Shown here in pieces: positions 1 to 5,394 of a stretch of DNA of 7,282 nucleotides. The notes beneath the pieces were generated by a model that was not told where the DNA came from, made no database searches, and saw nothing but the letters and a program-made list of their open reading frames with translations. Source of the DNA: an uncultured Bacilli bacterium (lineage in GTDB: Bacteria; Bacillota_I; Bacilli_A; RF39; UBA660); the NCBI GenBank assembly GCA_947629425.1, contig CANRDR010000079.1, positions 1 to 7,282 on the forward strand, in the 5' to 3' direction. Position numbers and translations under genes: made by a program. Every line of letters starts with the position of its first letter. Within the stretch, counting starts at the first letter, position 1.

Positions 1-1210
1 CCATATCAACTCTTATACAAGGTTTATTTGTAGGAATTTCAATAACATACATGTTATAAATATCTCTAAATTCTTCTTCTTCTGTTTTAGCAGTACCTGT
101 CATACCAGATATTTTTTTATACATTCTGAATAAATTTTGGAAAGTTATAGTTGCTAATGTTTGAGTTTCTTCATTAATTCTAACTCCTTCTTTAGCCTCT
201 ATAGCCTGATGTAATCCATCACTAAATTGTCTTCCATGCATTAATCTTCCTGTAAATTGATCTACTATTAATATTTCGCCTTCACTTGATACAACATAGT
301 CAACATCTTTTTTCATTCCATAATTAGCCTTTAAAGCCTGATTAATGTGATGAACTAATGCAGTATTTTCAACATCGTATAAATTATTTAATTTGAAATG
401 TTTTTCTAATTTTTCTGAACCTTCTTCAGTAAGCAATACTGATTTAGTTTTTTCATCCAATGTATAATCAGTTTCTTCTATTAAACTTTTTACTGCTTTA
501 TCTGCATCTTTATATAAGTTTGCAGAATTAAATTTTCCACCTGAAATAATTAATGGTGTTCTTGCTTCATCTATTAAAATAGAGTCTACTTCGTCTATAA
601 TAACGAAATTTAATGGTCTTTGACATCTATCTTCTTTTCTAACAACCATGTTATCTCTTAAATAGTCAAATCCTACTTCGTTATTTGTTGAATATGTAAT
701 GTCACAATTATAAACATCACGTTTTTGTTGTGGAGTTAGTTCTCTTAAATTAACTCCAACACTTATACCTAAAAATTCAAATATAGGTCCCATCCATTCA
801 GCATTACGTGCAGTTAAATATTCATTTACTGTAACTACATGTACACCTTCTCCAGTTAAAGCATTTAAATATGCTGGTAATACAGTAGTTAAAGTTTTAC
901 CTTCTCCAGTTTTCATTTCAGCTATATTACCATAATGAATAGCAAGTCCTCCTAATAATTGAACATAGAAAGGCTTTTCACCAATTTTTCTAAAAGCAGC
1001 CTCTCTAACTGTAGCAAAAGCAGGTACAATTATATCATCTAATGTTTTTCCATTTTTTAATTCCTTTTTTAATTTTTCAGTCATTCCTGCTAATTCTTTA
1101 TCAGACATTTTTGAATATTCTTCATCTAAAGCATCAATTTCGTCTGCTATTTTTCTAAATCTTTTTAATTCTTTATATTCTGTATCAACTAATCTTTTAA
1201 TTAATCCCAT
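1..1210 (-). CDS. secA: Preprotein translocase ATPase SecA (N-terminal ~403 residues; C-terminal part beyond the window)
   Basis: Translating the minus strand from the ATG at 1210..1208 gives an unbroken frame to the window edge, so about 403 residues of a protein normally near 800 residues are visible. SecA is the cytosolic motor that pushes unfolded preproteins through SecYEG using ATP. Visible landmarks are the Walker A motif MKTGEGKT (residues 99-106), the Walker B/DEAD-type motif DEVDS (206-210), TYSTNNEVGFDYLRDN (172-187), which is typical of nucleotide-binding domain 1, a preprotein cross-linking region after about residue 220, and the start of the second nucleotide-binding domain with MTGTAKTE near 370. 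The start is supported by a GGAGG site at 1218-1222, 7 bases before the ATG. It lies 52 bases downstream of hpf in the same direction, the arrangement also seen in Bacillus. The identification is firm; only the C-terminal end is unseen. Confidence 0.97.
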   Translation of the reverse strand, partial: MGLIKRLVDTEYKELKRFRKIADEIDALDEEYSKMSDKELAGMTEKLKKELKNGKTLDDIIVPAFATVREAAFRKIGEKPFYVQLLGGLAIHYGNIAEMKTGEGKTLTTVLPAYLNALTGEGVHVVTVNEYLTARNAEWMGPIFEFLGISVGVNLRELTPQQKRDVYNCDITYSTNNEVGFDYLRDNMVVRKEDRCQRPLNFVIIDEVDSILIDEARTPLIISGGKFNSANLYKDADKAVKSLIEETDYTLDEKTKSVLLTEEGSEKLEKHFKLNNLYDVENTALVHHINQALKANYGMKKDVDYVVSSEGEILIVDQFTGRLMHGRQFSDGLHQAIEAKEGVRINEETQTLATITFQNLFRMYKKISGMTGTAKTEEEEFRDIYNMYVIEIPTNKPCIRVDM

Positions 1211-1232
1211 AATAATTCCTCCATTAAATAAT

Positions 1233-1241
1233 ATTTTACCA
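1233..1241 (-). promoter_or_regulatory. Possible extended -10 promoter for secA
   Basis: On the minus strand the bases TGGTAAAAT form an extended -10 element (TGn plus TAAAAT) directly after the hpf terminator. Transcription would begin near 1226, a few bases ahead of the secA GGAGG site. No convincing -35 is visible at the right spacing, because that region is occupied by the terminator stem. This would let secA be transcribed independently of hpf. It is a motif match only. Confidence 0.3.
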
Positions 1242-1269
1242 TAAAAAATAGAGTTTTACACTCTATTTT
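1241..1269 (-). terminator. Intrinsic terminator between hpf and secA
   Basis: Minus-strand RNA forms a perfect 10-bp stem (AAAATAGAGT with ACTCTATTTT; plus-strand arms 1260-1269 and 1245-1254) with a 5-base loop, followed by a U-rich tract. The hpf stop codon (1265..1263) lies inside the 5' arm. The stem is AT-rich, so termination may be partial and allow readthrough into secA. Confidence 0.8.
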
Positions 1270-1796
1270 GCATTTATTATACCAAATTTTCCATCTTTTC
1301 TTTTATAAAGAACTGAAAAACAATCTTCTGTTGCATTTTTAAATAGGAAAAAATCATGGTTTAATAGTTCTATTTGAAGCAATGCTTCTTCTTCATCCAT
1401 CATTCTTACATCAATATCTTTTCTTTTTACAATAACATCATTATCTTCATTATTTTCAAATTCTTCAATAAAATCAAAATTAAAATCCACAGTACTATCT
1501 TTTTTATATCTTTCATTCAATTTAGTTTTATTTTTTCTAATTTGTCTTTCTAATTTATCAATAACTAAATCAATTGATGCATATAAATCTTTACTACTTT
1601 CTTCAGCTCTTAAAGTATATTTACTAGTTGGTATTGTTACTTCAATAATTTCTTTATTATTTGCAACACGTACAACTATTTTTGCTTCTATATCATTATT
1701 ATCAAAATACTTATCAAGTTTACTTACTTTCTCTTCAATATATGCTTTAATAGCATCAGTTACAATAAGTTTGTCCCCTCTTATATTTAATTTCAT
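1263..1796 (-). CDS. hpf: Ribosome hibernation-promoting factor, long form
   Basis: This 177-residue protein has the two-part architecture of long HPF. Residues ~1-100 are the S30AE (sigma-54 modulation/YfiA) domain that sits in the decoding region of the 30S subunit, with the typical stretch AEESSKDLYASIDLVIDKLE (64-83). An acidic linker covers ~101-121. The C-terminal dimerisation domain (~122-177) carries VKRKDIDV, the EEEALLQIELLNHDFF helix (135-150) and the YKRKDGKFGII ending (164-174). Long HPF dimers join two 70S ribosomes into inactive 100S particles in slow growth. The ATG at 1796 is preceded by AGGAG with 8-base spacing. The gene has a plausible own promoter (1982-2011) and a long leader with a strong hairpin. 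It is followed by a terminator and then secA on the same strand. The family assignment is secure. Confidence 0.95.
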   Translation of the reverse strand: MKLNIRGDKLIVTDAIKAYIEEKVSKLDKYFDNNDIEAKIVVRVANNKEIIEVTIPTSKYTLRAEESSKDLYASIDLVIDKLERQIRKNKTKLNERYKKDSTVDFNFDFIEEFENNEDNDVIVKRKDIDVRMMDEEEALLQIELLNHDFFLFKNATEDCFSVLYKRKDGKFGIINAK

Positions 1797-1863
1797 ACAA
1801 TCATCTCCTAACTTAATTGTACAAAATTTAGAATTAAATGTCCATATAATAAATTACTATTCC

Positions 1864-1893
1864 CAAAGCAAATAAATCTAATTATTTGCTTTG
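1864..1893 (-). promoter_or_regulatory. Perfect 12-bp inverted repeat in the hpf leader
   Basis: Arms CAAAGCAAATAA (1864-1875) and TTATTTGCTTTG (1882-1893) are perfectly complementary around a 6-base loop. Neither strand has a T tract after the stem, so it does not look like an intrinsic terminator. If hpf is transcribed from the promoter at 1982-2011, the hairpin lies in its leader about 70 bases before the start codon. It could be an RNA structural element, an RNase processing site or an operator. Its function is unknown. Confidence 0.5.
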
Positions 1894-1981
1894 AGAAGTC
1901 ACTATTAGTATTTTAAAGCTTATTCAATATGGAATTGTGATAACAAAATACAATTAATTATTTAATATATTTTAAACACCA

Positions 1982-2011
1982 ATTATATTTTAAGTAAAGT
2001 CACGGTTTCAA
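1982..2011 (-). promoter_or_regulatory. Predicted sigma-A-type promoter of hpf
   Basis: On the minus strand TTGAAA (2011..2006) is followed after 18 bases by a perfect TATAAT (1987..1982), placing the start of transcription near 1975 and giving a leader of about 180 bases. The promoter begins immediately after the T tract of the cold-shock gene terminator, a logical position for a new transcription unit. A weaker alternative, TTGCTT-17-TATATG, lies downstream of the hairpin. Confidence 0.55.
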
Positions 2012-2036
2012 AAGAAAAAACTACAATACAGTAGTT
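2011..2036 (-). terminator. Terminator of the cold-shock gene, overlapping its stop codon
   Basis: Minus-strand AACTAC-TGTATT-GTAGTT folds into a 6-bp stem with a 6-base loop, followed by TTTTCTTTT. The stop codon TAG (2023..2021) is part of the 3' arm. The stem is short, so efficiency may be modest, but the position and T tract fit an intrinsic terminator. Confidence 0.6.
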
Positions 2037-2236
2037 GGAGTAACTTCAACAACATCTATAGCTTGCAGTCCTTTTCCGGTTTCAATCAACTTAAAGTCAA
2101 CTATGTCACCTTCTTTTAAAGTTTTATAGCCTTCTTTTTTAATAGCTGAATAATGAACAAAGATATCTTCTAAATCATTATATTCAATGAAACCGTATCC
2201 TTTTTCGTTATTAAACCACTTAACTTTACCTCTCAT
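2021..2236 (-). CDS. csp: Cold-shock domain protein (CspA family RNA chaperone)
   Basis: This 71-residue protein consists of one cold-shock domain, the usual size for CspA/CspB. It starts MRGKVKWFN, has RNP1 as KGYGFIE (residues 12-18) and RNP2 as DIFVHYS (24-30), followed by GYKTLKEGDIVDF (36-48) and a C-terminal strand containing GKGLQAIDV (54-62). Such proteins bind single-stranded RNA and DNA in the cytoplasm, keep mRNA unfolded and can act as antiterminators, in the cold or during normal growth. The ATG at 2236 is preceded by AGAGGG at ~10 bases. The leader is ~100 bases, in line with the long leaders of csp genes. The gene is divergent from agrB across a shared regulatory region. Which Csp paralogue it is cannot be told from sequence alone. 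Confidence 0.96.
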   Translation of the reverse strand: MRGKVKWFNNEKGYGFIEYNDLEDIFVHYSAIKKEGYKTLKEGDIVDFKLIETGKGLQAIDVVEVTPTTVL

Positions 2237-2337
2237 TTAAATCATCCCTCTTTCTTTTCTTTTTTTACTTCAGTACTTCTTCACAGCTAGATACTAATAT
2301 TTGTTTGTCGACAACTACAACTTTCTCTTACAGTGAC
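2237..2337 (-). promoter_or_regulatory. Leader region of the cold-shock gene
   Basis: If transcription starts near 2337 the gene has a ~100-base untranslated leader. It contains a perfect 10-base palindrome TTGTCGACAA (2305-2314), unusual for holding a CG step in such AT-rich sequence, and a purine-rich stretch ahead of the ribosome site. Cold-shock mRNAs commonly carry regulatory leaders; no match to a named element was recognised here. Confidence 0.35.
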
Positions 2338-2343
2338 TATTCG

Positions 2344-2349
2344 AGTATA
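2344..2349 (-). promoter_or_regulatory. Predicted -10 box of the cold-shock gene
   Basis: The minus strand reads GTGTGATATACTCG, with TATACT as a good -10 hexamer. The -35 region (about 2367-2373) shows no good TTGACA match and coincides with one copy of the direct repeat at 2362-2372, so this promoter may depend on, or be blocked by, a regulator bound there. Confidence 0.45.
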
Positions 2350-2361
2350 TCACACTTTTTA

Positions 2362-2392
2362 TAAAAGTATTGAAACTGTGCTAAAAGTACTG
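2362..2392 (+). repeat. Direct repeat, candidate AgrA (LytTR) binding site
   Basis: TAAAAGTATTG (2362-2372) and TAAAAGTACTG (2382-2392) match at 10 of 11 positions with a 20-base period, about two helical turns. LytTR-type regulators such as AgrA bind 9-base direct repeats about 21-22 bases apart with a GTT-containing core. Here the core AAAGTAYTG is related but not identical. The second copy overlaps the -35 position of the predicted agrB promoter, as expected for an activator. The role is inferred from position and spacing. Confidence 0.5.
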
Positions 2393-2413
2393 TTTTTATG
2401 TTCAAATTATAAT
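2385..2413 (+). promoter_or_regulatory. Predicted activator-dependent promoter of agrBD
   Basis: A perfect TATAAT lies at 2408-2413. At 17-base spacing the -35 hexamer (2385-2390) is AAGTAC, which is far from TTGACA but falls inside the second copy of the direct repeat. A good -10 with a poor -35 covered by a regulator site is typical of activated agr promoters. Transcription would begin near 2420, leaving ~110 bases of leader before the chosen agrB start. Confidence 0.5.
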
Positions 2414-2528
2414 TTTATCTATTAAAAAATATATTTATTTGTATTTTAGACAATTAAAAGATATTTTCAAACATAATCTAATAAAATACAATAAAAAAAC
2501 ATTATTCTATAATAGATGGGAGTATGAT

Positions 2529-3143
2529 ATGAGAGATAAAATTTTAAATTATATGATGTCATTAATTATTAAAGATAACAAATATGATAAAACAAAACTT
2601 GAAGAAATTAAATATGGTTTGTATGCTATATACACTTTGATAACAAAAACATTTGTAATTATAGTTTTATCGTTAATATTAAATATTTTTAAAGAATTTT
2701 TATTATTCTTTGTGTTCTACGTAATACTTAGAAGCGTAGGATATGGAACACATGCTAAATCAAATGGCTTTTGTTGGATATTTAGTATTTTACTATTATT
2801 AGGTTTGCCATATTTATTTACTAAAATTAATTTATCATTAGTTACAAAAATAATTATCTGGTCTATTTGTTTTTTAAATTATTTCATTTTTTGCCCAGCC
2901 GATACTGAAAAAAGACCAATGATTAGCGTTAAAAGAAAATTAAAATTTAAAATCTCAATATTAGCTATAAGTATAATATATTTAATTTTAGTGATTAAGT
3001 ATACATATCTATCCAATTATATATTAGGAGCAATGATATTAGAAGCGATACTCTCAAATCCATTAGGTTATTTATTAATGGGTCAAAAAGTTAGATTTCG
3101 TTTAAATGATATAAATTTAAACAAAATTAGAATGGAGGTATGA
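2529..3143 (+). CDS. agrB: AgrB: accessory gene regulator membrane peptidase/cyclase
   Basis: AgrB is a membrane cysteine endopeptidase that removes the C-terminal tail of AgrD and closes the thiolactone ring. The 204-residue length is normal. The catalytic pair is visible: His75 in RSVGYGTHAKSNG and Cys82 in GFCWI, with the same spacing as the S. aureus His/Cys pair. The conserved FCPADTEKRPM segment follows at 121-131. Hydrophobic segments cover about residues 38-70, 80-97, 106-122, 142-160 and 163-183. The frame extends upstream to a TTG at 2439, but the ATG at 2529 was chosen because GGGAG lies 6 bases before it, the protein then starts like other AgrB proteins, and the extra 30 residues have no ribosome site. 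It is followed by agrD after 3 bases, with the agrD ribosome site in its last codons. Confidence 0.93.
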   Translation: MRDKILNYMMSLIIKDNKYDKTKLEEIKYGLYAIYTLITKTFVIIVLSLILNIFKEFLLFFVFYVILRSVGYGTHAKSNGFCWIFSILLLLGLPYLFTKINLSLVTKIIIWSICFLNYFIFCPADTEKRPMISVKRKLKFKISILAISIIYLILVIKYTYLSNYILGAMILEAILSNPLGYLLMGQKVRFRLNDINLNKIRMEV

Positions 3144-3146
3144 AAT

Positions 3147-3251
3147 ATGTCTGAATTATTAGCAAAAGTTGGATCAAAAGTTGGAAACAGTAATTTATCT
3201 TGCTACTGGGTATTTGATGAACCAGAATGTCCTAAATCATTAATTAAATAA
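3147..3251 (+). CDS. agrD: AgrD: autoinducing peptide precursor
   Basis: A 34-residue ORF starts at the ATG at 3147, with GGAGG placed inside the last codons of agrB. It has the three parts of AgrD: a short, partly hydrophobic leader with Lys (residues 1-~14), a core around Cys19, and the conserved acidic tail DEPECPKSLIK (24-34), very close to the DEPxVPKEL tail of staphylococcal AgrD. By analogy AgrB cuts after Phe23 and joins its carboxylate to the Cys19 thiol, giving the five-residue ring Cys-Tyr-Trp-Val-Phe with an N-terminal tail of unknown length taken from NSNLS. A second Cys at 28 is in the discarded tail. The leader is shorter than in S. aureus AgrD (46 aa). The terminator at 3263-3291 follows directly. 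The identification rests on motif plus position and is strong. Confidence 0.93.
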   Translation: MSELLAKVGSKVGNSNLSCYWVFDEPECPKSLIK

Positions 3252-3262
3252 ATTATAAAAAT

Positions 3263-3291
3263 ATTCCAATTCCTTAAGAATTGGAATTTTT
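3263..3291. terminator. Bidirectional terminator shared by agrBD and agrC
   Basis: ATTCCAATTC (3263-3272) and GAATTGGAAT (3278-3287) form a perfect 10-bp stem with the loop CTTAA. On the plus strand it is followed by TTTT and lies 11 bases after agrD. On the minus strand it is followed by ATTTTT. The last four codons and the stop codon of agrC lie within the hairpin, so one structure ends both convergent units. Confidence 0.85.
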
Positions 3292-4533
3292 AATGTATTT
3301 TATATTTGTGATAAACAAATTATTTATTATACTAAAATTAACTTTTATATTATTATTTTTTACATTTTTAATATAATTTAATCCTATACCAGATTTATAT
3401 TCTTTCGTGCTATAATTCTTTTTTCCAATATTATTTAAATCAATCGAATTAACAAAAGTATTAAGCATTTTTATATCAGTATATTCTTTAGTCTCATTAA
3501 TATTAATTTCTATAATTTTATTTTTAGTTAATATGCTAGCATCTATAGCATTATCTATTAATATACCTAAAATATTACAAAGATCTATATAATCTTTTTC
3601 ATTGGTTGATATTTCTTTTTTTGTATTTAATAAAATATTTACTTTTTTAATTTTTGCTTCTTTTATTTTTAAATATATTATACCTTGTAATCCTTCAGGA
3701 ATTTCTTCTATTTTGTTAATCCATTCATATTTAGTATCATATTTTGTAAGCAAATTATTTATGATTTTTTGATATTTGAATGGCAGTATTGATTTTAAAC
3801 TATACAATTCATTTTTTATATTATGTTTAAATTCTTTACATTGATCAATAGTTTCAGAATATGCTTTATAAGATTCTTTTATATTTTTATTTTTTTCTTC
3901 TAATATTCTTAAATTATATTTATCATTCACTATGACTTTAATAAAAATACATATAAATATTATAGTAATTATTGATATTATAACCATCAATTTATTATTA
4001 ACATCATATGCTCTATATGCAATTATAATATTTAAAAATAATAATATAGTAATTGCCGTTGTATAAAAATTAATATTTTGTCTTATTTTTTTTATAAAAT
4101 TTATTAACAAACTAATTTTTACTATTAATATCAAAATAAAAGTTTCTAATATTGAAAAAACAATTTTTAATACTATCTGATTATTAAATATACTTATATT
4201 CTTTGTTGTGTTGATTAAAAAAGTCGATAGTCCTATTTCAATCAATATTGATAATATTGCATATATAAACGTATAATATATTATATCTTTATTATTATCT
4301 TGAAACACTAATTTATTAGTTAATAATGAAATAATTATTGATGTAATAAATCTAAAACTTACTATATTATAAAAATTATTTATTAGAATAAGTGAACTTA
4401 AAAATAATACTCCTATTATCTTCTTAAAATTTAAATAAATTTTATTCCCACTAAATTTACTATAACAATATATCATAGCAAACGACATTGTTACATCAAT
4501 CAAAAAATAAGTTATAATTTGTATCAAACTCAT
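3274..4533 (-). CDS. agrC: AgrC-type membrane sensor histidine kinase
   Basis: This 419-residue protein has an N-terminal half made of about six to seven hydrophobic segments (roughly 5-22, 38-58, 60-74, 84-106, 118-148, 156-174, 181-203), as in peptide-sensing AgrC receptors. A probable coiled coil (~205-232) leads to the kinase. The phosphoacceptor is His237 in EFKHNIKNEL, matching the HPK10 family H-box. The N-box is LIDNAIDAS with Asn328, and the glycine box is SGIGLNYIK (381-389). There are no extra domains. The ATG at 4533 starts 2 bases after the agrA stop codon, with AGGAG inside the last agrA codons, so the two are translationally coupled. It should bind the peptide made by AgrB from AgrD and phosphorylate AgrA. 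It is very rich in Ile, Asn and Lys, and its DNA is more AT-rich than its neighbours. Confidence 0.9.
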   Translation of the reverse strand: MSLIQIITYFLIDVTMSFAMIYCYSKFSGNKIYLNFKKIIGVLFLSSLILINNFYNIVSFRFITSIIISLLTNKLVFQDNNKDIIYYTFIYAILSILIEIGLSTFLINTTKNISIFNNQIVLKIVFSILETFILILIVKISLLINFIKKIRQNINFYTTAITILLFLNIIIAYRAYDVNNKLMVIISIITIIFICIFIKVIVNDKYNLRILEEKNKNIKESYKAYSETIDQCKEFKHNIKNELYSLKSILPFKYQKIINNLLTKYDTKYEWINKIEEIPEGLQGIIYLKIKEAKIKKVNILLNTKKEISTNEKDYIDLCNILGILIDNAIDASILTKNKIIEININETKEYTDIKMLNTFVNSIDLNNIGKKNYSTKEYKSGIGLNYIKNVKNNNIKVNFSIINNLFITNIKYIKNSNS

Positions 4534-4535
4534 AT

Positions 4536-5234
4536 TTATACTCCTTTATAATTCTTTGATAACATATCTACTCTTTCACCTGTATCAATAACAAAATATC
4601 CTTCGACATAATTTTTCTTAGTAACTCTATCATCATTATAAATACAACTTCTATGACAACGCTTAAATCTATTATCTAATCTTCTTAACATTTCATTCAT
4701 TGAAATATTAACAGTAAATTCGTTATTGGAAGTTTTAATTACTAATTTTCTGTCTACAGTATCTCTATAAATATACAAAATATCTTTATAGTATATTTGT
4801 AAACTTAACTTTCTATTAACATAAATAAACTTTCCAAAATCATTCTTTTTATCAACAATTTTCTTAATATCTTTTTTAAGTCTTCGTTCTAAATCATCAA
4901 ACTTTTCTATAAAGTCAAAAGTTTTATAAATTTCTTTATGAACAGTTTCAAACATTCTATCATGATTAGTAATAACTAAAATCTCACTATCCCAATCATC
5001 ATTTCTAATTTCTCTTAAAATGTCCATACCACCAAACTTACTATCTAATTCTAAGTCCATAATATAAATTTTAGGTTCACTATTATCATCAATTATTTTC
5101 TTTAGTTCATTATTATATTTTTTAAACTTATGTATTACATAATCTTTATTTGAATCAAATAACAATTCATTAATTAACTTTTCATATATTTCTATCCATT
5201 TTTCATCATCATCAACTATTATAAATTTAATCAT
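4536..5234 (-). CDS. agrA: AgrA-type response regulator, receiver plus LytTR DNA-binding domain
   Basis: This 232-residue protein starts with a receiver domain. The acidic pocket is Asp8/Asp9, the phosphorylation site is Asp60 in YIMDLELD, Thr89 lies in VITNHD, and the conserved lysine is probably Lys111 in FIEKF. A LytTR domain follows at ~135-232, with DILYIYRD (151-158), LDNRFKRCHRSCIYN (186-200) and a C-terminal VDMLSKNYKG (222-231), as in AgrA. LytTR proteins bind paired direct repeats near promoters. The ATG at 5234 is preceded by an AAGGGAGTGG ribosome site. It is the first gene of an agrA-agrC unit facing agrBD, the reverse of the usual C-then-A order. The likely targets are the direct repeats upstream of agrB. 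The family is certain; assignment as AgrA rests on its neighbours. Confidence 0.92.
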   Translation of the reverse strand: MIKFIIVDDDEKWIEIYEKLINELLFDSNKDYVIHKFKKYNNELKKIIDDNSEPKIYIMDLELDSKFGGMDILREIRNDDWDSEILVITNHDRMFETVHKEIYKTFDFIEKFDDLERRLKKDIKKIVDKKNDFGKFIYVNRKLSLQIYYKDILYIYRDTVDRKLVIKTSNNEFTVNISMNEMLRRLDNRFKRCHRSCIYNDDRVTKKNYVEGYFVIDTGERVDMLSKNYKGV

Positions 5235-5289
5235 TTATACCACTCCCTTACTACTTTTTACAATTGGCAATTATTAATAGATATTAAAT

Positions 5290-5295
5290 ATTATA
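5290..5295 (-). promoter_or_regulatory. Possible -10 box for agrA-agrC
   Basis: A perfect TATAAT on the minus strand lies 55 bases before the agrA start. No good -35 is present at 16-18 bases, and the surrounding DNA is almost pure A/T, where such hexamers arise by chance. An alternative is TTGATT overlapping this stretch with a poor -10. No second copy of the paired direct repeat found upstream of agrB was seen in this 148-base gap. Confidence 0.25.
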
Positions 5296-5360
5296 TTTTT
5301 AATCAAATTTTATATTTACATAATAAACCTCTTTCATATTTTTTATTAATTATATGTATT

Positions 5361-5394
5361 AAAAAATGTGGAAAAATTAATATTATTCCACATT
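5361..5394 (-). terminator. Intrinsic terminator of gltX
   Basis: Minus-strand AATGTGGAA (5394..5386) and TTCCACATT (5373..5365) form a perfect 9-bp stem around a 12-base loop, followed by TTTT. The 5' arm encodes the last residues of GltX (Asn-Val-Glu), and the TAA stop codon lies in the loop. It separates gltX from the downstream agrA-agrC unit. Confidence 0.85.

Noticed and set aside
1923..1945. lac operator-like string GGAATTGTGATAACAA upstream of hpf
   Set aside because: Resembles the E. coli lac operator by eye but lacks its central bases and symmetry; no LacI-type gene is nearby. Treated as chance in AT-rich DNA.
2234..2245. Two-codon ORF ATG-ATT-TAA directly before the csp start
   Set aside because: The ATG touches the AGAGGG site with no spacing for initiation, so it is not a likely leader peptide.
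2508..2513. TATAAT close to the agrB start
   Set aside because: Transcription would begin inside the GGGAG ribosome site, leaving no working leader; the upstream TATAAT at 2408-2413 fits better.
2439..2528. N-terminal 30-residue extension of AgrB from a TTG start
   Set aside because: No Shine-Dalgarno before the TTG, the segment is not AgrB-like, and the ATG at 2529 has GGGAG at good spacing and gives the normal length.
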